64,000 bases of DNA from assembly GCF_003047105.1 (NCBI RefSeq), contig NZ_CP028475.1, positions 1,364,001 to 1,428,000 of the forward strand. Direction: 5' to 3'. The notes beneath the pieces are model-generated. The model did not search any database. It saw only the letters and a program-made list of their open reading frames with translations, and was not told the origin of the DNA. The DNA comes from Celeribacter baekdonensis (GTDB lineage Bacteria > Pseudomonadota > Alphaproteobacteria > Rhodobacterales > Rhodobacteraceae). The position numbers and the translations under genes are program-made. Of the stretch, positions 54,683 to 62,210 are shown in pieces (positions within the stretch are counted from its first letter, which is position 1; every line of letters begins with the position of its first letter).

Positions 54683-55383
54683 CCCGAAACGCTATCATTT
54701 TTGGGATTTTGGCGCTTTTGGGCGTGGCGTTTTTCACGCTCTTTGCCGGGTTCACCCCCGACAGCGCACTGAACCAAACCGCCGCCTATTACGCCACGCA
54801 AACGCCAAACGAGACCGGCGCGCAAAACGTGGTGACCGCGATTGTCGTCACCTATCGCGGGCTCGACACGCTGGGCGAGGTCACGGTGTTGTTTCTCACG
54901 GCGGCCATCGTCGGGCTGGTTTTGGCCCATTCGAAAGCCCCAAAAGGCCGGTCGGGATCGGGCTTTTTGCCTTCGGGTGAATTGCTCACGACAGGCACGC
55001 GGATGTTGGTGCCCGTGATTATGCTGTTTGGCGCTTATGTGTTCCTCAACGGCCATTTGACCCCCGGCGGCGGCTTTCAAGGCGGGGCGATTGTCGCCTC
55101 TGGCCTGTTGCTGACGCTTTTGGCCAATCCGGCAGAACGGTTTTCGCATCGCCTCATTGCCCGGATCGAAAGCACAGCGGGGCTGACATATGTTTTGATC
55201 GGCCTGCTTGGTTTGGCCTTTGCAGGCGGATTTTTGGACAATCGCATCCTGCCTTTGGGCACGTTTGGATCAATCCTCTCCGCCGGGGCGATCCCGCTGA
55301 TTTATGCCGTGATCGGGTTGAAAGTCGGGGCGGAATTTTCCTCGATCCTCACCTCTTTGGAAGAAACGGAGGACGCGCAATGA
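54679..55383 (+). CDS. MbhE + MrpB/MnhB fusion subunit
   Basis: 234 aa with two modules: residues ~1-100 match MbhE (QNVVTAIVVTYRGLDTLGEVTVLFLTAAIVGL), residues ~105-230 match MnhB/MbhF (TGTRMLVPVIMLFGAYVFLNGHLTPGGGFQGGAIVASG). In Pyrococcus these are the separate subunits MbhE and MbhF. Start overlaps the previous stop (ATGA) and the end overlaps mrpC-like. Confidence 0.9.
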   Translation: MTRNAIIFGILALLGVAFFTLFAGFTPDSALNQTAAYYATQTPNETGAQNVVTAIVVTYRGLDTLGEVTVLFLTAAIVGLVLAHSKAPKGRSGSGFLPSGELLTTGTRMLVPVIMLFGAYVFLNGHLTPGGGFQGGAIVASGLLLTLLANPAERFSHRLIARIESTAGLTYVLIGLLGLAFAGGFLDNRILPLGTFGSILSAGAIPLIYAVIGLKVGAEFSSILTSLEETEDAQ

Positions 55384-55742
55384 CCCTATCTCACATTGCA
55401 ATGGCATTGGGGTTCGTTTTGATCCTTGTCGGTCTCTACGGCGCACTGAGCAATCGCGACATCTTTCGCATGATCGTGAGTTTCACCATCGCCGACACTG
55501 GGGTGAATGTGGTTTTGGTGTCGGTCGGCTATCTGCCGGGGCGCACCGCGCCGATCTTGGACGCTGCCGTGCCCACCTCCGAGGCCCTCGCCCGTATCAC
55601 CGATCCGGTGCCGCAGGCGCTGGTCCTCACCGCCATCGTCATCGGCCTGGGCGTCACCGCCTTGATGCTCGCCTATGCCTATCGGCTGTTCCGCACGCGC
55701 GGCAGCTTGGACATCTCTGACTTTACGGAGCTGAAATGGTAA
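55380..55742 (+). CDS. MrpC/MnhC (NuoK-like) subunit (MbhG-like)
   Basis: 120 aa with three membrane helices; NuoK-type pattern FVLILVGLYGALSNRDIFRMIVSF and DPVPQALVLTAIVIGLGVTALMLAYAYRL. The Glu found in NuoK TM helices is not obvious, as in other MrpC. Overlaps both neighbours by four to seven bases. Confidence 0.93.
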   Translation: MTLSHIAMALGFVLILVGLYGALSNRDIFRMIVSFTIADTGVNVVLVSVGYLPGRTAPILDAAVPTSEALARITDPVPQALVLTAIVIGLGVTALMLAYAYRLFRTRGSLDISDFTELKW

Positions 55743-58700
55743 GCCCTCTGTTCCTCCTCATCGCCGGGCTTGGGGCCGCGTTTGTGTTGGGTCTGTTGCG
55801 CGCGGATCGCCCGCGCATCGCCTTTTCCGTCAGTATCGGCGCGCTTGCCGTCATGTTTTTTGTTGCGCTGTCATGGACCGTGGCCCTCCTGATGGGCCAA
55901 GCCGTCCCGGTCGACATCCTCACCGCCGGCACCCGCCCGCCCTTTGCCATCAACCTGCGCGTTGGGGTCAGTGAGGCCGCCCTTTTGTCGGTCGTGACCA
56001 TCACTGGGCTTTTGTCCGCGTTCTACATGCGTGACGATTTGATCCGGCTTGGCCGTCAGGCGATGGCCGTGCTTTTGGTCCTGATCATGGCGCTGTCGGG
56101 CTTGATCATGACGCGCGACCTGTTCAACATGTTCGTGTTTTTGGAACTGATCGTGATCGCGACGGCGGGGCTTGTGTTGCTCTCAAAAGACGCGCGCGCA
56201 CTGGCCGCCGGTTTCAAATATCTGATCGTCTCGCAGGTCATTTCGATCCTGTTGTTGATCGGCATCATCTTCACCTATCACGCCCATGGATCGCTGAATA
56301 TTGACGACATTTCGGCCCTGCCGATGGCGTTTTCCGGTGCATCCTTGGCGATCTTTTTGGTCCTGATCGCGCTGGTGTTGGAACTCAAACCCTTTCCCGC
56401 CAATGGTTGGGCCCTGGACATCTACGAGAGCGCACATCCGGGGTTTTCGGCGTTGTTTTCCGCCGCTTCCGGCACCGCCGCGCTGTTTGCCGCCGACAAG
56501 CTCTTTACGGTCGCCGGGCCCGCGTGGTTGCCGCTGGCCACGGGGATTGGCCTGTTTACCTTTGTAGGATCCAACATTTTGGCCCTGTCCCAAACCAATG
56601 ATCGCCGCCTTTTGGGCTATTCCTCGGTCGGCCAAATCGGTCTTGTGTTGATGGTCATCGGGCAAAAAGCCGTCCTCGGCCCGCAATTTGCCTATGTCGC
56701 GGGCGGGATTGTGATCTCTCACGCCGTCGCCAAAGCCGGGTTGTTTTGGCTTTCGGGCTTGGTCAATGGCCGCACGTTGGCCGATTGGGCAGCGTTGTGT
56801 GACTCCCCGATGTTGATTTTCGCCTTTGCCACCTTCATCGCCATGCTCTCTGGCCTGCCACCGTTTCCGTCCTTTTACGCCAAATGGATTTTGGCGCATG
56901 GGTTGATTGCCTCCGGCCAAATGCCGGTCCTTGCGATGATGTTGGTCGCGGCCTTGATCGAGGCGGGCGTGATGTTTCGCTGGTTCGGCATGGCGCTCAA
57001 ACGCCCCGCCCAGCGCCCGCTCATCTATTCTCTCACCAAAGAGGCCGTGGTGTTGATTGCCGCACTTGCCGGTTGGAGTTTGGCCTATGTATTTGGCACG
57101 GCGCAGAGCGTGGACAATGTGGTGATAACCGTGCCGATGCTCTTTGCGCTATTGTTTCTGCCGCTCGACATCCTTCCCGCCAAAATCAAAAATGCACTGG
57201 CCATCGCGGGTCTCGTGACTTGGTTTTCCTTGTCTTATCAAAGCTTTGATCCGCTGCGGCTGGTCTTTGCCATCATCATGATCCTGGGTGGCGCGCTGAT
57301 CCTTTTGGCCTCGTTTCAGGCCACGGGGCGGCGGATCGGATTCTACACACCCGCAATGCTGATGTATGCGGGCATGGCGCTTTTGCTATCGGCTGAGACC
57401 TCGCTGCAATTCTTTGCCGCATGGGAAATTCTCACCGTTGGCTCTTATTTCCTGATCCTGCGCGGGCGCGAGTCCGAGCCGCATGCGCTGTCCTATATCC
57501 TGTTCTCTCTGGGGGGCGCGTTTGTGATCCTCGCGGGCTTCGCTTTGGCCTCTGGCGGCATGATGCCCTTTCCGCTCGAAGGCCTGGCCGCCCTGCCCGC
57601 CTCTATCGCGTCTTGGGTTTTCGTGCTGCTCGCCTTGGGCTTTATGACCAAGACCGCCTCGATGGGGCTGCACATCTGGTTGCCCGGTGCCCATGCCGAG
57701 GCCGAAACCGACGTCTCACCGATGGTTTCAGGTATCCTGCTCAAGGCCGGATTGTTTGGCCTGTGGATTTTGCTGCTCAACATGGGGCATCAGACCCTTT
57801 ACGGCGTCGATCTGACCCATGTGCTTGTGTGGATCGGGGCAATCTCGGCGTTCCTTGGCGCGGTCATGGCGATCTTCCAAGAGGATGCCAAACGGCTCTT
57901 GGCCTATTCTTCGATCTCGCAGATGGGCTACGCCTTGTTTGGTCTGGCGCTGATGAACCACTTGGGGTGGCTCTTGGCCCTGATGTTTGTGATCAACCAC
58001 TACGTCTACAAGAGCATGCTCTTTCTGGCGGTGGGCGGCGTCAAAGAGCGCACCCACACCAAGCTCATGTATAAAATGGGCGGGTTGATCACGCTGATGC
58101 CCTTTACCTTTGTCTCTGTGCTGGTCGGGATCATCGCCATGTCCGGTGTGCCGCCTCTGTCGGGCTTTGGCGGGCGCTGGATTTTCTACAATGCGATCAT
58201 GTCCACCGATCTGCGCTTGCCATTGATCCTAGTGTTCATGGCTGGGCCTGTGGGGTTCTTGTACCTGTTCCGGCTCATTCACACGATCTTTCTTGGGCAA
58301 CTCCATGACGAGCATCGCCAAATCAAAGAGGCCCCATTTTGGATCGTGGCACCGCAAATGCTGTTCGTTGCGTTCCTGATCTCATTCGCCGCCCTGCCCG
58401 GCATGATCCTGCGCCGTGTCGACACCTATATCGGCGAGATCTTTGGCGACCAACCACTGATTTGGTCCGGCAAGGCGATCACCTCCGCCTATGGCAATTG
58501 GAATCCGGTGGCGATCTGGGGCGTGATTGCGACGGTGTTCATCACCGTATTGCTCTTGCTCATCTGGATGAACCACAACGCCCAGCGCGTGAAGCAATTC
58601 AACATCGTGTTTTCCGCCGAACGGCCATTCAAACCGCAAACCACCCATTATGCCTGGAACTTCTTTGCGCCCTACCGCAAGGCCATGGGATTTTTGGAGG

Positions 58701-58873
58701 CCCCGGTATCCACCGCGTTCTGGGGCGGGGTCACCGATGCGTTGCATGGTGTCGCGGAGTTCACCCGCAAGGTCTACACCGGCAATGGCCAAACCTACGC
58801 CGTGCAGCTGCTGTTCTTTGTGGTCGCTGTCTATCTGATCGCGCTTGGCGCAACCTTGGGAGGCGCATTATGA
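55736..58873 (+). CDS. Giant antiporter subunit: two fused MrpD/NuoL/M/N-type modules
   Basis: 1045 aa with about 28 membrane segments, twice the length of one antiporter subunit. Module 1 (~1-480): FVFLELIVIATAGLVLL (TM5 Glu), LELKPFPANGWALDIYESAHPGFSALFSA and NDRRLLGYSSVGQIG. Module 2 (~500-960): FFAAWEILTVGSYFLIL, MTKTASMGLHIWLPGAHAEAETDVSPMVSGILLKAG and EDAKRLLAYSSISQMGYALFG. Both keep the Glu/Lys pairs of ion-pumping subunits. Two such proteins (MbxH and MbxH') occur in MBX complexes; here they are one chain. Ends with an amphipathic-linker-like region (960-1045). Confidence 0.92.
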   Translation: MVSPLFLLIAGLGAAFVLGLLRADRPRIAFSVSIGALAVMFFVALSWTVALLMGQAVPVDILTAGTRPPFAINLRVGVSEAALLSVVTITGLLSAFYMRDDLIRLGRQAMAVLLVLIMALSGLIMTRDLFNMFVFLELIVIATAGLVLLSKDARALAAGFKYLIVSQVISILLLIGIIFTYHAHGSLNIDDISALPMAFSGASLAIFLVLIALVLELKPFPANGWALDIYESAHPGFSALFSAASGTAALFAADKLFTVAGPAWLPLATGIGLFTFVGSNILALSQTNDRRLLGYSSVGQIGLVLMVIGQKAVLGPQFAYVAGGIVISHAVAKAGLFWLSGLVNGRTLADWAALCDSPMLIFAFATFIAMLSGLPPFPSFYAKWILAHGLIASGQMPVLAMMLVAALIEAGVMFRWFGMALKRPAQRPLIYSLTKEAVVLIAALAGWSLAYVFGTAQSVDNVVITVPMLFALLFLPLDILPAKIKNALAIAGLVTWFSLSYQSFDPLRLVFAIIMILGGALILLASFQATGRRIGFYTPAMLMYAGMALLLSAETSLQFFAAWEILTVGSYFLILRGRESEPHALSYILFSLGGAFVILAGFALASGGMMPFPLEGLAALPASIASWVFVLLALGFMTKTASMGLHIWLPGAHAEAETDVSPMVSGILLKAGLFGLWILLLNMGHQTLYGVDLTHVLVWIGAISAFLGAVMAIFQEDAKRLLAYSSISQMGYALFGLALMNHLGWLLALMFVINHYVYKSMLFLAVGGVKERTHTKLMYKMGGLITLMPFTFVSVLVGIIAMSGVPPLSGFGGRWIFYNAIMSTDLRLPLILVFMAGPVGFLYLFRLIHTIFLGQLHDEHRQIKEAPFWIVAPQMLFVAFLISFAALPGMILRRVDTYIGEIFGDQPLIWSGKAITSAYGNWNPVAIWGVIATVFITVLLLLIWMNHNAQRVKQFNIVFSAERPFKPQTTHYAWNFFAPYRKAMGFLEAPVSTAFWGGVTDALHGVAEFTRKVYTGNGQTYAVQLLFFVVAVYLIALGATLGGAL

Positions 58874-59787
58874 CCAGCCCTGTCCATTTCGAATGGGTCC
58901 AAATCCCCTACGCGCTTTTGACCCTGTTCATCGTCATCAACTACGGCATGGTGATGACCGCCGTGGTGCGCAAAATCGGCGCGCGTGTCGGCGGGCGCTA
59001 CGGTATCCCGGTTTGGCAGAACTACGTGGATCTGTTGAAGAACATCTCTCTGCGCTCCAAGATTTCGCATGGGGTGATGTATTACCTCGGCCCGGTGTTT
59101 CGCCTCACCGGCGGTGTGGGCCTGTTGCTGTTTGTACCGACGATCTTTGGGTCGCACTGGTCACAGAATTTCTCCTACGCCGGTGATCTGATCCTTGCGC
59201 TCTACTTCGTGTTCTTCGGCACCTTGGGCATGGCCTTGGGTGCGGGTGAAAGCGGTCATCCCCATGCCGCCATCGGCGTGTCGCGCGGATTGTCACAAGT
59301 CACCATGGCCGAACTGCCGCTGGCGCTTGGCGTCTATGCCATCTCGCTGCAATACGGCACGCTCAACATCACTGAAATTGTCAGCGCCCAACAAGGGTCG
59401 ATCTTGAACTGGACCCTGTTCACCAACCCGGTTGCCACCTTGGCCGCGCTTTTCGCCTATGTCGGCACAATGATGCGCTCGCCCTTTGATGTGGTTGTCG
59501 CCCCACAAGAAATCCCGATCGGCCCGCCGACAGAATATCACTCGTCTTACCTGGCTTTGATGCAAACCAACCGCGTTCTCTTTCCGGTCGCCAAAACGGT
59601 CATCTACATGAACCTGTTCTTTGGCGGGGCCACAAGCTGGGCCGAGTTCGCGATCAAAGTCTTCGCGCTGTACATGATCACCGCCGTCATCGGCGTGGTC
59701 CACCCGCGGTTCCGGGTCGAACAGAGCATTCGCTTTTTCCTCAAATGGGGGCTGCCTGTCGGCATCCTCGCAATCCTGATGGTGTAA
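58870..59787 (+). CDS. NuoH-like membrane subunit (MbhM/HyfC-like)
   Basis: 305 aa, about eight membrane helices. The cytoplasmic loop SPFDVVVAPQEIPIGPPTEYHSSYLALM corresponds to the PFDxxEAExEI...EYSG loop of group 4 hydrogenases and NuoH. Anchors the peripheral arm to the antiporter arm. Start at 58870 overlaps the previous stop (ATGA-type); the long frame beginning at 58339 is antiporter sequence read out of frame. Confidence 0.93.
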   Translation: MTSPVHFEWVQIPYALLTLFIVINYGMVMTAVVRKIGARVGGRYGIPVWQNYVDLLKNISLRSKISHGVMYYLGPVFRLTGGVGLLLFVPTIFGSHWSQNFSYAGDLILALYFVFFGTLGMALGAGESGHPHAAIGVSRGLSQVTMAELPLALGVYAISLQYGTLNITEIVSAQQGSILNWTLFTNPVATLAALFAYVGTMMRSPFDVVVAPQEIPIGPPTEYHSSYLALMQTNRVLFPVAKTVIYMNLFFGGATSWAEFAIKVFALYMITAVIGVVHPRFRVEQSIRFFLKWGLPVGILAILMV

Positions 59788-59790
59788 CTC

Positions 59791-60480
59791 ATGAAAGACG
59801 TTGACGACACATTCCTGAAAAACACCGATCCCGTGCCCCTGCGCGAAGAATTGAAACCCCGCACAGTGACCACGCCCGATGGGCAAGAGATCGACATCGA
59901 CCCGCTGCGCGATTACTTTTGCGATGCCGCCCCTAAAGTGCACCCCAAAGCCTATTCCAAAATCGTCGAAGATTTTTACAACTGGGCACGTTCGAACAGC
60001 CTGTGGATTTTGGGCTTTGGCACCGGTTGCGGCGCGATTGAGATGCGCCCGTTGATGACACCGCGCTTTGATGCCTATCGCTACGGCATCCAATGGCGGC
60101 CCACCCCGCGTCAGGCCAATCTTTTGGTGATCTCCGGCTACCTGTCCGTGAAGACCCTCAAACGCGCCATCCGCGCCTATGAGCAAATGCCACAGCCAAA
60201 ATACGTCATGGGGCTTGGGTCCTGTACCATCAACGGCGGGATGTATTGGGACAGCTACAATACCATCAAACGGCTCGACGATTACCTGCCCGTCGACATG
60301 TATATCGCGGGCTGTATGCCCCGTCCCGAAGCGTTGCTACATGGCTTTATGGAACTCAAAAAAGTCATCCGTCGCGGCGAGGCCGAAGGGGCCAATAAAT
60401 ACGCCGAACATTTTGCCCAGTACAAAGCCAACCAAAAGGCGGTGATCAAGGACTGGGACATGCCGGATTACAATTGGTGA
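59791..60480 (+). CDS. NuoB-like Fe-S subunit with an incomplete N2-type cysteine set
   Basis: 229 aa. NuoB/hydrogenase small-subunit core from residue ~70: FGTGCGAIEMRPLMTPRFD, then LGSCTINGG and AGCMPRPEAL. Complex I has two adjacent Cys at the first site; here the second is Gly81 (codon GGC at 60031-60033), leaving Cys80 and the two later cysteines. Cys44 in the unusual ~70-residue N-terminal extension is a possible fourth ligand. C-terminal extension of ~40 residues is also longer than usual. Starts four bases after the NuoH-like stop. Confidence 0.9.
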   Translation: MKDVDDTFLKNTDPVPLREELKPRTVTTPDGQEIDIDPLRDYFCDAAPKVHPKAYSKIVEDFYNWARSNSLWILGFGTGCGAIEMRPLMTPRFDAYRYGIQWRPTPRQANLLVISGYLSVKTLKRAIRAYEQMPQPKYVMGLGSCTINGGMYWDSYNTIKRLDDYLPVDMYIAGCMPRPEALLHGFMELKKVIRRGEAEGANKYAEHFAQYKANQKAVIKDWDMPDYNW

Positions 60481-60482
60481 GC

Positions 60483-61028
60483 ATGATGAGAGATCTCCTA
60501 TACCGCCTTAAAGACCGCTATCACCTTGGAACGCCGACGTTTCAACGCCCGGACCTGTGTTTCGTCACCGTCAAACGGGCGGAGCTGCGCAGCATCCTGA
60601 CCGAGCTGCGCGATGTGCATGGCTTTACCCACCTGACGCTCCTCACGGCTGTGGACTGGATCGAAGAAGGCCAGTTTCAACTGACCTATATGATCAACAA
60701 CCGCGCGGCCAATCGAACACTGGCGTTGCGGGTGATGTTGGACCGCACGGAGGCAACTGGCGACACGATCCATGACCTCTGGCCGACGGCGGCCACCTAT
60801 CAACGCGAGTTAAACGAAATGTTCGGGATCAATTTCCCCGGCTCTCCCCGCGTCGATGAAGAGTTCATTCTCGAAGGCTGGACCGACCTGCCGCCTTACC
60901 GGCGCGATTTCGACACGCTGGCCTATTCCCAACAAACCTACCGCGACCGCCCCGGACGCGAGACCCATGATCCCAAAGAGCATATGCAAAAGACGCTCTA
61001 TGCCGAGTATCCGAAAGGAACCAAATGA
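60483..61028 (+). CDS. NuoC-like (30-kDa) subunit
   Basis: 181 aa. NuoC core: residues ~35-75 (TELRDVHGFTHLTLLTAVDWIEEGQFQLTYMI) and YQRELNEMFGINFPGSPRVDEEFILEGWTDLPPYRRDF. It binds the NuoD-like subunit in the peripheral arm. Two adjacent ATGs (60483, 60486) follow the previous stop by two to five bases. Overlaps the next gene by four bases. Confidence 0.92.
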   Translation: MMRDLLYRLKDRYHLGTPTFQRPDLCFVTVKRAELRSILTELRDVHGFTHLTLLTAVDWIEEGQFQLTYMINNRAANRTLALRVMLDRTEATGDTIHDLWPTAATYQRELNEMFGINFPGSPRVDEEFILEGWTDLPPYRRDFDTLAYSQQTYRDRPGRETHDPKEHMQKTLYAEYPKGTK

Positions 61029-62206
61029 TGTTTTCTTTCAAACCTGACCGCGCGCAATACCCGCAACCCGGCCCCGATGGCACACTTGAGATCGACCTTG
61101 AAACCGGCAAATACCTGAAACTTTGGCACGGGCCAAACCACCCCGGCATCACCGGCAATATGTCGGTCGAACTGACCGTCTGTGGCGATGAGGTCGCCGA
61201 GGGCAAGGTCCATGTCGGCTATCTGCACCGGGGGTTTGAGAAACTGATGGAGCGGCGGACCTTTATTCAGGTCTTCCCCATCGTCTGCCGCGTCTGTGTG
61301 CCGGAACCCGATTTTAATGAGTATTGCTACGCCGCCGCCATCGAAGAACTGGCCGGGATCGACGTGCCAGAGATGGCGCAATGGATTCGGACGTTGATTT
61401 TGGAAATGGGCCGGTTCAACAGTTACATGATGGCCATGGGCGGCATTTCCGGCGCTTTGGGGCTGGGCGTGGTTGGCCAGTGGATGACCTACACCCGCGA
61501 TCTGATGCTTGATCGGTTCGAAGAACTCACCGGCGCGCGGATTTATCATATGTTCATCCTGCCGGGCGGCGTACGCGCGCATCTGCCCGAGGGGTTTGAG
61601 GCCCGGATGGAAGAGGTTCTGAGCACCGCAGACCGCTATATCGCCGATGCCGAAAACCTGATGTTCAAAAGCTCGGTGTTCAAAACCCGCACCCAAGGCG
61701 TGGGCACTATCGACCCGGCATTGTTTGACAGATACGGCGTGACCGGACCAAATGCGCGCGCGGGCGGGGTGGCCAAGGATGTGCGCAAGGACAGTCCTTA
61801 CCTCGTCTATGACCAACTCGATTTCACCGTCCACACCGAACAGGCCTCTGACATCTATGCCCGTACCTTGGTGCGCTACAATGACCTGAAAGAAACCATT
61901 CAGCTCATCCGCCAAATCCTACAAAAGATGCCAAAAACCGGCGCGGTCATGGGCAATCTGCCCAATGTGCTGCATTGGAAAATTCCGCGCGCAGAGACCT
62001 ATATCAAAGGCGAAAGTTCGCGCGGCGAGTATGGCTATTACGTCGTCACCGATGGCACCGCCTATCCGCGCCGGATCAATGTGCGGGGGCCAAGCTACAC
62101 CCACGCTATGGCCCTGCTCGAACATCTGATCCCCGGCACCAATATTTCCGATGTCGCCGCCCTCATGGTGTCGCTGCACACCTACCCGCCTGAGATCGAA
62201 AGGTAA
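61025..62206 (+). CDS. NuoD-like (49-kDa / hydrogenase-large-related) subunit without NiFe ligands
   Basis: 393 aa. The family frame is clear: LWHGPNHPGITGN, HVGYLHRGFEKLMERRTFIQVFPIVCRVC, MGRFNSYMM, and RGEYGYYVVTDGTAYPRRINVRGPSY. There is no DPCxxC at the C-terminus (it ends LHTYPPEIER) and only isolated cysteines (88, 91, 101), so no [NiFe] site. The His and Tyr of the complex I quinone site align with Thr43 and Val92. The subunit is therefore neither a hydrogenase nor an ordinary quinone reductase, like MbxL. Confidence 0.9.
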   Translation: MMFSFKPDRAQYPQPGPDGTLEIDLETGKYLKLWHGPNHPGITGNMSVELTVCGDEVAEGKVHVGYLHRGFEKLMERRTFIQVFPIVCRVCVPEPDFNEYCYAAAIEELAGIDVPEMAQWIRTLILEMGRFNSYMMAMGGISGALGLGVVGQWMTYTRDLMLDRFEELTGARIYHMFILPGGVRAHLPEGFEARMEEVLSTADRYIADAENLMFKSSVFKTRTQGVGTIDPALFDRYGVTGPNARAGGVAKDVRKDSPYLVYDQLDFTVHTEQASDIYARTLVRYNDLKETIQLIRQILQKMPKTGAVMGNLPNVLHWKIPRAETYIKGESSRGEYGYYVVTDGTAYPRRINVRGPSYTHAMALLEHLIPGTNISDVAALMVSLHTYPPEIER

Positions 62207-62210
62207 GCCC

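Noticed and set aside
58339..58869. N-terminal extension of the NuoH-like gene
   Set aside because: This part is the antiporter gene read in another frame; the true NuoH-like protein starts at 58870.
53272..58873. Ordinary stand-alone Mrp sodium/proton antiporter
   Set aside because: No full-length MrpA is present, MbhD/MbhE-type genes replace it, and the Nuo-like subunits follow with overlapping or 2-5-base junctions.
61025..62206. Membrane-bound [NiFe] hydrogenase
   Set aside because: The large-subunit homologue lacks the four nickel-ligand cysteines and no maturation genes are seen.
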